This document shows positions 57,503 through 64,000 of a DNA stretch of 64,000 bases, one piece after another. Numbering within the stretch: position 1 is the first letter of the stretch; each line of letters starts with the position of its first letter. Origin of the DNA: Bacteroidota bacterium (GTDB taxonomy: Bacteria > Bacteroidota > Bacteroidia > CAILMK01 > JACPUW01). The position numbers were made by a program, and so were the translations under genes. The notes beneath the pieces are model-generated. The model ran no database searches, was not told where the DNA came from, and saw only the letters and a program-made list of their open reading frames with translations. The stretch lies in the NCBI GenBank assembly GCA_016192035.1, contig JACPUW010000026.1, positions 16,779 to 80,778 of the forward strand. Reading direction: 5' to 3'.

Positions 57503-57645
57503 AACCCATTGACACCAAGGCACTGGCAGAGTTCACCACATCTTTTTAATGCCTCAGTTTTTGGGCTAAATTGCCGCTATCCCACGCCATCATAAAACCT
57601 ATGCAGCCTTGGCCAATACAGCATCACCCCCTCCCCACCCTGTCA
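57503..57645. other. Intergenic spacer
   Basis: This short stretch precedes the 3' end of the leftward T9SS gene. It is mixed in composition, and nothing in it is recognisable. Confidence 0.4.
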
Positions 57646-59256
57646 CTATTGCCGCATCACCACCACGCGCTTTACCAGCGGGCCGCTTGGGCTGTCCAAA
57701 TACATGGAATATACCCCATTGTCCAAATGCCCCAGGTCAAATTGTATTTCGTTGTTCCATGAACCCACATCCTGGCTCCCCGCAGCTACTTCTTGGCCCT
57801 TGTCGCCATACACCCTCCAGTGCAGCATACCGCCCAAACCATCCTGGTAAATAAGCCTAAAACTCCCCGCACCGGGGTTTGGATATATCCGCGCTTCTGC
57901 CAGGCCTTCGGCCACCGTATGGTCGGTTACCCGTATCAGTTCGCGGCTGCGGGCATCCAGCGCGTGCATATCCAGCACGCCGCCCATAAGGTGTACGTGC
58001 AGTTTAACCGACCCGTGCTCAAAAAAACCATTGCTTACCCAAGCCCCGGGGGCAAACGCAAGCTCATTGCCCGGGTGCAGCTCCACCTCTATCTCGCCGC
58101 CCTGGCGCAGGTCAAAGTAGTCGGCCAGCAGCAGCATACAGCCTATTTCCAGGCTGGCACCGGCTTCTAACCGCAGTCCGGCACCTGGGCGCATGGCCAG
58201 TATGCCCTCACCCTTCTCACCGTACACAAAGTGTTGTTTCTCATCCACTATCAATCGGCCGTTGCCCTGTATCATGGTGCAGGCCCGCTGGCCGTGCAGA
58301 AACACCCTGCCCCCCCTATATACCAGCTCCATGTTGTTGTTTATCACCAGTTCTATAATGGGATAAAGGCAAAGGGTGCCCTGGCTATCCAGTTGGAGCG
58401 ACAGCAGGTGGCGGGCACCGGTGGCCGCATCATACACACTGCCCCTCAGCTCGGTATAGGGCTGTAAGTACATGCCGGTATTCATATTCACTACTATCCT
58501 CACCTGTTTGCCCGTCGAGTCCTCAGGCTCAAAGTCTATGTAGGCGGTTTCTATACTGTCCTTGCCCATTATGTGGTTGGCAAACACCACATTTCTATTA
58601 TATAATTGATAGGGCAAGTAGTAGGTGGTATCGTGCAACAAGGTCACTTCTTGGCGCTTCCGTATCACTGCCACCTCCCCGTCCGACTGCACCACCGGCC
58701 TGGCCCACAGGGCGGCACCGCTGCCTATGTTAAACGGGGCAGCGCCCACCACCACGGCGCGAATCCGCCCGGAGTACACATTACCGCAAAAACAGTATTC
58801 ATTTGATTCATCGGTCACATTTACCGTGTCTATCACATACTTACCCATCAGTGGATCATATCGTTCCACCAGCATCATGGCCACGTAGTCGCGCATGGAG
58901 CAGTTTATCCGCCAGCTGTCCTGCACCAGCCTATACACGCTATCCTTGCCCATGGCCAGGCCCACCGCCGTATCGGCCAGGAAAATGGGCGTGTTCTCAT
59001 AGCCCTGCTCTAGTGCCACGTACCAATACTTGCCCAATTTGGTTAGGTCATAGCACAAGGGCACCTTTTCGCCGTCCCACTTGCCGTTTAGTGTGGTATA
59101 AACCCAGGCGTGCCGGTACTGCACTTTCTTCTTTCCCCCACATGCCACATGTACCGTATCCTGTTCAGGAAAAGCGTACCTGTTCACCCAGTCCGGCTGC
59201 GCTTGGGCCGCCCCTGCCCACATCAGCGTTACACATAGCACTATACTACCTTTCAT
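57646..59256 (-). CDS. Secreted T9SS-client protein of unknown function
   Basis: A 536-aa secreted protein with signal peptide MKGSIVLCVTLMWAGAAQA. The N-terminal half is beta-rich, with cysteines at 'VACGGKKKVQYRHAW' and 'CSMRDYVAMM', and no enzyme motif I recognise. From about residue 290 to 440 the chain has regular strand repeats ('GRLIVDEKQHFVYGE', 'GAGLRLEAGASLEIG', 'GEIEVELHPGNELAF') that resemble a right-handed beta-helix or filament. It ends in a type A T9SS CTD ('IYPNPGAGSFRLIYQ', 'WRVYGDKGQEVAAG', 'LDNGVYSMYLD'). It is 21 bp from the next gene in the same direction. Confidence 0.86.
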   Translation of the reverse strand: MKGSIVLCVTLMWAGAAQAQPDWVNRYAFPEQDTVHVACGGKKKVQYRHAWVYTTLNGKWDGEKVPLCYDLTKLGKYWYVALEQGYENTPIFLADTAVGLAMGKDSVYRLVQDSWRINCSMRDYVAMMLVERYDPLMGKYVIDTVNVTDESNEYCFCGNVYSGRIRAVVVGAAPFNIGSGAALWARPVVQSDGEVAVIRKRQEVTLLHDTTYYLPYQLYNRNVVFANHIMGKDSIETAYIDFEPEDSTGKQVRIVVNMNTGMYLQPYTELRGSVYDAATGARHLLSLQLDSQGTLCLYPIIELVINNNMELVYRGGRVFLHGQRACTMIQGNGRLIVDEKQHFVYGEKGEGILAMRPGAGLRLEAGASLEIGCMLLLADYFDLRQGGEIEVELHPGNELAFAPGAWVSNGFFEHGSVKLHVHLMGGVLDMHALDARSRELIRVTDHTVAEGLAEARIYPNPGAGSFRLIYQDGLGGMLHWRVYGDKGQEVAAGSQDVGSWNNEIQFDLGHLDNGVYSMYLDSPSGPLVKRVVVMRQ

Positions 59257-59277
59257 ATCCGTATGTTTAATAATGGT

Positions 59278-59808
59278 TTACGCAAACCTGCGGTCAGCCT
59301 CCATCACATGTCCGCACTGCCCACAGGTACGCAGCGCCTCAGATCCGTAAAACTCCCTAAACCGGGGAATAAAGTCCTTTTCTATATTGTCCAGGGCAAA
59401 CCGGTATTCGTGCAGCTTGTGGTTGCAGTTGTCGCAAAACCACATAAGCCCGTCCATGAGCGTTGTGCCCTTTCGCACCCGCTCTATCACCAGGCCCACC
59501 GTATTTGCCCCCCTGCTGGGCGAGTGCGGCACACATTTGGGCAGCAAAAAAGTCTCCCCCTGCCTGATTATCACGTCGCGGGGCTTGCCCTCTTCCTGTA
59601 TGCGCACACATATCTCGCCCTCCACTTGATAAAACCACTCCTCACTCTCGTTGTAGTGGTAATCTTTCCGGGCGTTGGGCCCACCCACCACCATCACTAT
59701 AAAATCCTGGCCAAGTGGGTATAAGTTCTTGTTACCCACCGGGGGTTTCAGCAAATCGCGGTGTTCATCAATCCACTGGTGCAGGTTAAAGGGTGCGGGT
59801 ATGGCCAT
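59278..59808 (-). CDS. 3-Hydroxyanthranilate 3,4-dioxygenase
   Basis: Iron-dependent cupin enzyme of the kynurenine pathway that opens 3-hydroxyanthranilate on the way to quinolinate/NAD or to tryptophan breakdown. From the ATG at 59808 ([16 protein letters not shown]) the iron ligands fall at H51, E57 ('[12 protein letters not shown]') and H95 ('CVPHSPSRG'). A second, rubredoxin-like metal site is formed by C125, C128, C162 and C165 ('FCDNCNH', 'CGQCGH'). The ORF-track start at 59904 adds 32 residues without homology. At 176 aa it has the usual bacterial length. Other kynurenine genes are not in this window. Confidence 0.95.
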   Translation of the reverse strand: MAIPAPFNLHQWIDEHRDLLKPPVGNKNLYPLGQDFIVMVVGGPNARKDYHYNESEEWFYQVEGEICVRIQEEGKPRDVIIRQGETFLLPKCVPHSPSRGANTVGLVIERVRKGTTLMDGLMWFCDNCNHKLHEYRFALDNIEKDFIPRFREFYGSEALRTCGQCGHVMEADRRFA

Positions 59809-60426
59809 TACTATAAGATTTATTGCGAATATACCCGGCCAGGCCACATACCCAGCCAGCCTATTGTGGCCGTGCAGCCCCATGGCCGCCATCCTAGGGC
59901 CCATAGCCCCCTAGTGCCTGTGTATATGCTCATTAAAAAAAGTAAATGGATCCCAAATACCCCATCCCTACCCATGGGTTTCAAGCCCCGGGCTAGCTTG
60001 CGGTAAGCGGACGGTGAGGCGCGGCGCGGGGCACGGCGCGTAGGGCTTTGGCGGGCCGGGCTACCGCCGCCCACCTTGCAGAAGTGCCACATGCATAAGC
60101 CACATCCAAGGATTGCCGGGGCATACCAGCAGCAAGACAGCGGAAAAGTTCAAAGGTCAAATTAATCAACAACAAAACGTTGCGTAGCCCTTTGGTCAGT
60201 TTGAATGAAACGGCTACTTTTGACTATGCAAAACTCAAACCTCGCACATAGTCAATATATACGCAATAGCACGGGTGGAGTGGCGTATATGCGGGTGTTG
60301 GGTGCAAGCGTAAAGAACGACCGAATTACAATCAAAAAGCGACAGAAAAACATAAATAGTTTGACAAATAAAGACTTAGGCAACAATAGTAAAAATCGTA
60401 ACTTTTTAAGTTAAAATATCACGGAA
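59809..60426. other. Boundary region upstream of the acquired DUF262 cassette
   Basis: About 620 bp between the dioxygenase and the cassette. GC content falls abruptly after about 60140, from a very GC-rich stretch (60020-60070) to AT-rich DNA. A 9-bp inverted repeat TTGACTATG (60220) / CATAGTCAA (60247) lies here. The ORF-track line 60205-60414 has no recognisable content. No att site or tRNA is visible. Confidence 0.5.
60220..60255. promoter_or_regulatory. 9-bp inverted repeat upstream of the DUF262 cassette
   Basis: TTGACTATG and CATAGTCAA are perfect inverted copies with 18 bases between them, about 170 bp before the first cassette gene. The size suits an operator for a dimeric regulator or a transcript hairpin controlling the cassette. 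No regulator gene is adjacent. Confidence 0.45.
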
Positions 60427-61812
60427 ATGAATTATATGGACATAAGCATAAAAGTCAGTGAAAACGAAGAAATGCTACTTCGTTTGAAAATTGACGAAAC
60501 CAATGCAGAAGAAGGCATTGTAGTTTTTGATTTGGCATCTGTTACAGATGGTAAAAATCTTCTGAAACTGCAACTTAAAAATGACAAGCTTACAGTTTTA
60601 GAAAATGCAATAGAGTTTGAAGAAGATATTGACCAACTCAAAGAATTGCTGGAAGAGTTTTTAGTTCAATCAAATCCTAATCAGCAATTCGGTTCAGAAG
60701 ATACAGAAACCGAAGAAGAAGATGACGAAACACCTTATGACCCTGACAAAATAAGGGTAGATACAAAGAACTTTTCTTTACATCAGATTTACGATATGAT
60801 AAATCGGGGCGACATTAACCTAACTCCTGACTTTCAAAGAAACCTCGTTTGGGACAATCAAAGAAAGTCAAGACTTATAGAATCAATATTGATGAGAATT
60901 CCTTTGCCTATGTTCTATTTCGCACAGGATGAAGAAGGTAGAATTTCGGTTGTTGATGGCTTGCAGCGATTAAGCACCATCAGAGATTTTATGGACAACA
61001 AATTTCAACTTCGTAAACTCGAATATTTGGGAGAAAAATGTGACGGGAAAGTTTATACACACAAAGACCCCAAAAAGGCAATTGATGCAAAATATTACAG
61101 ATGGTTCAATATGACACAAATTACGGTTAACGTAATTGACCCATCTTCTCCTTTCAAATTGAAGTATGATATTTTTAGAAGAATCAATACAGGCGGTCAG
61201 CCGCTTAATGCACAGGAAATTAGAAACTGTTTATCAAGTGACGAGCTTCGTATAGCACTTCGCAAGATGGCAACTCTTCCAAGTTTTAAAGAAGCAACTG
61301 GATATAGCATTAAAGATGTGCGAATGGAAGCACAGGAATTAGCTTTGCGTTTTATAATGTTTCATAGAAAATATGCTGCCGATAAAACACTAAATAATTA
61401 CAGCGGAAACATAGAATCTGAACTGAATACATTGACTGAAACTTTGAGCAAGGACAAGAAATTTGATTACTCAAATTATGTAAATCTATTTGACACTGCA
61501 ATGAAGAATGCTCACCATTTATTTGGCAGATATTCATTCAGAAAATGCAAAGTTGAACATATCAATTCAGATGCTTATCGCCAGTTAATCAACAAAGCAT
61601 TATTTGTAAGTTGGGGCGTATTACTAAGTGAAACCGATTCCAATAAATTAAAAGCAGCTAATCCATTTGAATCATTTGCTATGCCATTAGCTGAAAAGGT
61701 TTCTAATGAAACAGAACTGTTTTTGTATCTATCATACAGCACAAACTCGAAAGCAAATATTCAAGCAGCGTTTAAGGCTGCCGAACAAGTAATCAGCAAT
61801 AATTTGAAATAA
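60427..61812 (+). CDS. DUF262 domain protein (GmrS/ParB-like), first gene of a candidate defence cassette
   Basis: A 461-aa protein. An N-terminal beta-domain of about 75 residues and an acidic linker ('EDTETEEEDDETPYD') lead into a DUF262 domain: 'LHQIYDMINRGDINLTPDFQRNLVW', then 'RLIESILMRIPLPMFYF' and the core 'VVDGLQRLSTIRDFM' (family consensus DGQQRLTTL; here Leu replaces the first Gln). 'IFRRINTGGQPLNAQEIRNCL' completes the fold. The C-terminal third is helical without a visible HNH (DUF1524) motif. DUF262 proteins include GmrSD and BrxU nucleases against modified phage DNA. The gene is AT-rich and abuts the ATPase gene (overlap of one base). Confidence 0.9.
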   Translation: MNYMDISIKVSENEEMLLRLKIDETNAEEGIVVFDLASVTDGKNLLKLQLKNDKLTVLENAIEFEEDIDQLKELLEEFLVQSNPNQQFGSEDTETEEEDDETPYDPDKIRVDTKNFSLHQIYDMINRGDINLTPDFQRNLVWDNQRKSRLIESILMRIPLPMFYFAQDEEGRISVVDGLQRLSTIRDFMDNKFQLRKLEYLGEKCDGKVYTHKDPKKAIDAKYYRWFNMTQITVNVIDPSSPFKLKYDIFRRINTGGQPLNAQEIRNCLSSDELRIALRKMATLPSFKEATGYSIKDVRMEAQELALRFIMFHRKYAADKTLNNYSGNIESELNTLTETLSKDKKFDYSNYVNLFDTAMKNAHHLFGRYSFRKCKVEHINSDAYRQLINKALFVSWGVLLSETDSNKLKAANPFESFAMPLAEKVSNETELFLYLSYSTNSKANIQAAFKAAEQVISNNLK

Positions 61813-62945
61813 TGAATCACTTAAAAATTAATCAATTCAAATGCTTTGTTGATGCCGATATAAATATCAATCAACTTACTGTAATGGCAGGTGCAAACGG
61901 TAACGGAAAAAGCACAACCATACAAGCATTATTATACTTTAGAAGAACTATAGAACATTGTGGAGAGTGGATAAACAGAGAATATCAGTTAAATAAAGTA
62001 AATGGACTAAATGTTCAATTGAACGGTGCATATTGTTTAGCACTTGGGAACAGCAGTTTTGTTCTCAATAGAAATGCAGAAGTAAATGAAATTGTTCTTG
62101 GCTTGTTTAATGAGCAAGAAGAAGTAACAGTAACTTATGAAGTTGATAACCGTGATGCAAAATTGCATCTAACGCCAAAATCACTTACAAAAACAGATGC
62201 CGCTAACTTCCCAATTTTCAAACAAGAATTTTACTATTTAAATGCTGAACGCATTGGTCCAAGAGTAAGCCAACAATTACAGTTTTTTGACTACCCGAAC
62301 GCAGGTTGGCAAGGAGAAACAACGGCACAACTCTTAGGGCTGGAAAATGGTTACTACAAAGTAGAAAATGAAAGAAAATTTGGCGATACACAATCAAATT
62401 ATCTTATTGACCAAGTTAATCACTGGCTTGATTTTATAATGAAAGGAGTTAAAATACGAGTTGAAACAAGTCCAAATACTTTAACTGCACAAATACTAAT
62501 AGAAAATCAATTTACAGTTTATGACCCAACTCTATCCACCAATTTGGGTTTTGGTATAAGCTACATTCTGCCAATAATTGCAACGGGCTTAACGGCAAAG
62601 AAAGACTGCTATTTTGTTGTTGAAAATCCAGAAGCACATTTACATCCATCTGCACAATCAAGAATCGGTAGATTTTTGGCAATGGTTGCAAGTTCAGGTG
62701 TAAATGTAATTATAGAAACACACAGCGACCATTTAGTAAATGGAATTCAAATTGGCGTTGCAGAAAAGAAAATCAAAAATGATGGGGTAACCATAAATTA
62801 TTTCAGCCATACCGAAAAGAATATTCAGCCTGACGTTCAGCCAATTTCCATTACCGACAAAGGTGAATTATCAGATTGGCCAAGCGGTTTCTTTGACCAA
62901 ACTCAAATTGATTTTGCAGAACTTTTTAATCTTAGGAAAGGATGA
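61812..62945 (+). CDS. DUF3696 AAA/SMC-like ATPase, second gene of the cassette
   Basis: A 377-aa ATPase of the OLD/RecF-like class. Walker A 'MAGANGNGKSTTIQALLYF' is near residues 27-37, the ABC-like Walker B 'CYFVVENPEAHLHPSAQSRIGRF' near 265, and the H-loop 'IIETHSDHLVNG' near 297. The C-terminus has the DUF3696 hallmark 'GELSDWPSGFFDQ'. No Toprim nuclease domain follows, so any nuclease role must come from partners. It overlaps DUF262 at its start and the third gene by 4 nt at its end, showing a three-gene unit. Confidence 0.93.
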   Translation: MNHLKINQFKCFVDADININQLTVMAGANGNGKSTTIQALLYFRRTIEHCGEWINREYQLNKVNGLNVQLNGAYCLALGNSSFVLNRNAEVNEIVLGLFNEQEEVTVTYEVDNRDAKLHLTPKSLTKTDAANFPIFKQEFYYLNAERIGPRVSQQLQFFDYPNAGWQGETTAQLLGLENGYYKVENERKFGDTQSNYLIDQVNHWLDFIMKGVKIRVETSPNTLTAQILIENQFTVYDPTLSTNLGFGISYILPIIATGLTAKKDCYFVVENPEAHLHPSAQSRIGRFLAMVASSGVNVIIETHSDHLVNGIQIGVAEKKIKNDGVTINYFSHTEKNIQPDVQPISITDKGELSDWPSGFFDQTQIDFAELFNLRKG

Positions 62946-63760
62946 ACAACTTCTTTTTATTTAAAGACGCTTTAAATACAGCGACTTTAGGAGATTTTGA
63001 AAATGGCATAAAATCACTAAACGAAGTTGTTGCAAAGAAAAACGAACGAACAGATGTTCTAATTCGCTATGAAGATTTTTGGATGCAAAATTCAGCACAC
63101 GGTTTATTTTACGAAATTCCACCTAAACTTAACAAAGAGTATATTTGATTAAGTGTAAAACTATTTAACACCTTTGCACCAATTCCTATTGACATTCCTA
63201 ATGAAACAGATTTTGATGTTCTCTATAACAATGATTGCAACGGGTTTAAAGGCTTCAACTTTTTAACGACTACAATCCCTTCGAATAGGCAAGTAACTGA
63301 TTTAAATACATTTAATCTATTCAAACTTAATTGTGCTAATCAAAATGCTTACAACTCAATTCAGTCCTTTTGGGATAATAAAGAAATCCTCTTTCCAAAT
63401 TTAGTTTTTTGTGAAAGAGTTTGGAATCAAATTGAACACCTATCAGTAAATGATGATAGGTTTGGCTTAATAAACGAAAAACTTAAACGACTAAATACTT
63501 TTACAGGAACTTGGAAAACAGGTGTTTTTGATTACAAGAATTTAGGCTTAGATAATTCTCCAGACACTCCAACAAGAATTGCTAGCACTCTTGGGCTTAG
63601 AACTTTTAATTGTCCCGAAATTGGTAACAAAGTTTTTAGCCTGCATATTAAATGGAGTTTTGGAAGAGAATTTTTTAGACTGTATTACTATCCAAATGAA
63701 GCGAATCATAAAGTTTACATCGGCTATATAGGCCCTAAAGATGATATTGGTTTTTTATGA
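62942..63760 (+). pseudogene. Third cassette gene, interrupted by one in-frame TGA
   Basis: The ORF track lists only 68 aa (to 63148), but the same frame continues open after that TGA to the TGA at 63758, a total of 273 codons. The first part begins MNNFFLFKDALNTATLGDFENG. The second part includes 'FWDNKEILFPNLVFCERVWNQIEHL', then 'FSLHIKWSFGREFFRLYYY' and 'HKVYIGYIGPKDDIGF'. That end resembles a compact C-terminal domain seen in many small defence-associated proteins, but I do not assign a family. Codon use and AT-richness match the other two cassette genes on both sides of the stop, so it was one gene. A nonsense mutation, sequencing error or readthrough are all possible. Confidence 0.7.
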
Positions 63761-63858
63761 GAAATAATGACACTACGCTTGTTTACAATATGGCGTTCCA
63801 GATGCTGTGCTGGTCAAGAAAATCTGAACAACTTTGTTCAATACATAAATTAACCATC
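63761..63858. mobile_element. Probable left end of an IS3-type insertion sequence
   Basis: Upstream of the transposase start, from about 63806, the sequence TGTGCTGGTCAAGAAAATCTGAAC begins with TG as IS3-family inverted repeats do. The right end is outside the window, so the repeat and target duplication cannot be confirmed. Composition rises to the host level again after 63860. Confidence 0.45.
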
Positions 63859-64000
63859 ATGAAGACCACAAAACGTAAGCACAACACGGCACTCAAGGTA
63901 GAGGTAGCCCTAGAAGCGATCAAAGGCATCAAAACGGCATCGGAGATTGCCCACGACCACCAAATCCACCCCGTGCAGGTAGCACAGTGGAAAAAGGACT
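63859..64000 (+). CDS. IS3-family transposase OrfA, 3' end outside the window
   Basis: The ATG at 63859 opens a frame running off the right edge: MKTTKRKHNTALKVEVALEA, followed by 'KGIKTASEIAHDHQIHPVQVAQWKKD'. This is the N-terminal helix-turn-helix (HTH_Tnp_1) of IS3/IS150-type OrfA proteins, which binds the element ends. OrfB with the DDE catalytic domain should follow beyond the window. Confidence 0.88.
   Translation, partial: MKTTKRKHNTALKVEVALEAIKGIKTASEIAHDHQIHPVQVAQWKKD

Noticed and set aside
60205-60414. 69-aa ORF ahead of the DUF262 gene
   Set aside because: No similarity to anything recalled; it contains the inverted repeat and lies in the probable promoter region.
1-64000. tRNA, rRNA and CRISPR arrays
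   Set aside because: Scanned by eye for T-loop motifs, rRNA blocks and regular spaced repeats; none seen. A tRNAscan/Infernal run would settle it.

Overview
The window looks like a chromosomal segment from a member of the Bacteroidota, probably Cytophagales- or Chitinophaga/Saprospira-like. The evidence is type IX secretion (T9SS) C-terminal sorting domains on many secreted proteins, a PorP/SprF protein next to a gliding-motility-type (type B) CTD protein, an OmpA/PD40 protein, three M43 'cytophagalysin' peptidases, DUF4175, a SufBCDSE-SufT operon and almost no Shine-Dalgarno sequences. Most of the window has medium GC (about 50% by eye). The last ~3.8 kb is clearly AT-rich and looks acquired. 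I see no rRNA, tRNA or CRISPR array.

Layout. 1-1660: 5' part of a secreted GEVED/PKD protein. 2007-4876: hisS overlapping hutH. 4857-6554: lgt and a small lipoprotein. 7142-11065: a giant PKD/T9SS protein with alternating base composition. 11312-15405: rhomboid protease, SirB1-like protein and topA. 15473-20996: three tandem secreted M43 metalloproteases. 21094-24989: dicarboxylate symporter, CorC/HlyC-type CBS protein, RsmI-like methyltransferase and a hotdog thioesterase. 24989-30066: a secreted protein of unknown function, an M4 thermolysin-like protease and a DUF6438 lipoprotein. 31344-35829 (continuing to 30169): a six-gene operon of TetR, LolA-like protein, two FtsX permeases, ABC ATPase and an outer-membrane beta-barrel. 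36019-40322: a PorP/SprF-SPOR fusion and its type B CTD partner. 40684-46221: the suf operon, followed by a bacilliredoxin, a PaaE-like reductase and an OmpA/PD40 protein. 50895-57123: universal stress protein, dnaX and DUF4175. 57646-59808: a T9SS protein and 3-hydroxyanthranilate dioxygenase. 60427-63760: a DUF262 / DUF3696-ATPase / third-protein cassette, followed by the start of an IS3-type transposase.

How the genes work together. The secreted proteases, the GEVED/PKD proteins and the type B protein are probable T9SS clients. The PorP/SprF-SPOR fusion is well placed to hold the type B protein at the outer membrane and tie it to peptidoglycan. The TetR operon has the parts of an ABC-driven lipid or lipoprotein export route: inner-membrane pump, periplasmic LolA-like carrier and outer-membrane barrel. 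The suf block makes Fe-S clusters, and the redox genes after it fit that theme.

The strongest candidates for something new are: (1) the horizontally acquired DUF262-DUF3696 ATPase-third protein module, a candidate anti-phage system whose third gene carries an in-frame TGA; (2) a probable programmed -1 frameshift in dnaX (A10 tract plus a downstream hairpin) that would make both gamma and tau; (3) the PorP/SprF-TPR-coiled-coil-2xSPOR fusion; (4) the TetR/LolA/ABC/barrel operon. All calls come from reading the sequence and recalled family knowledge; no database search was run.
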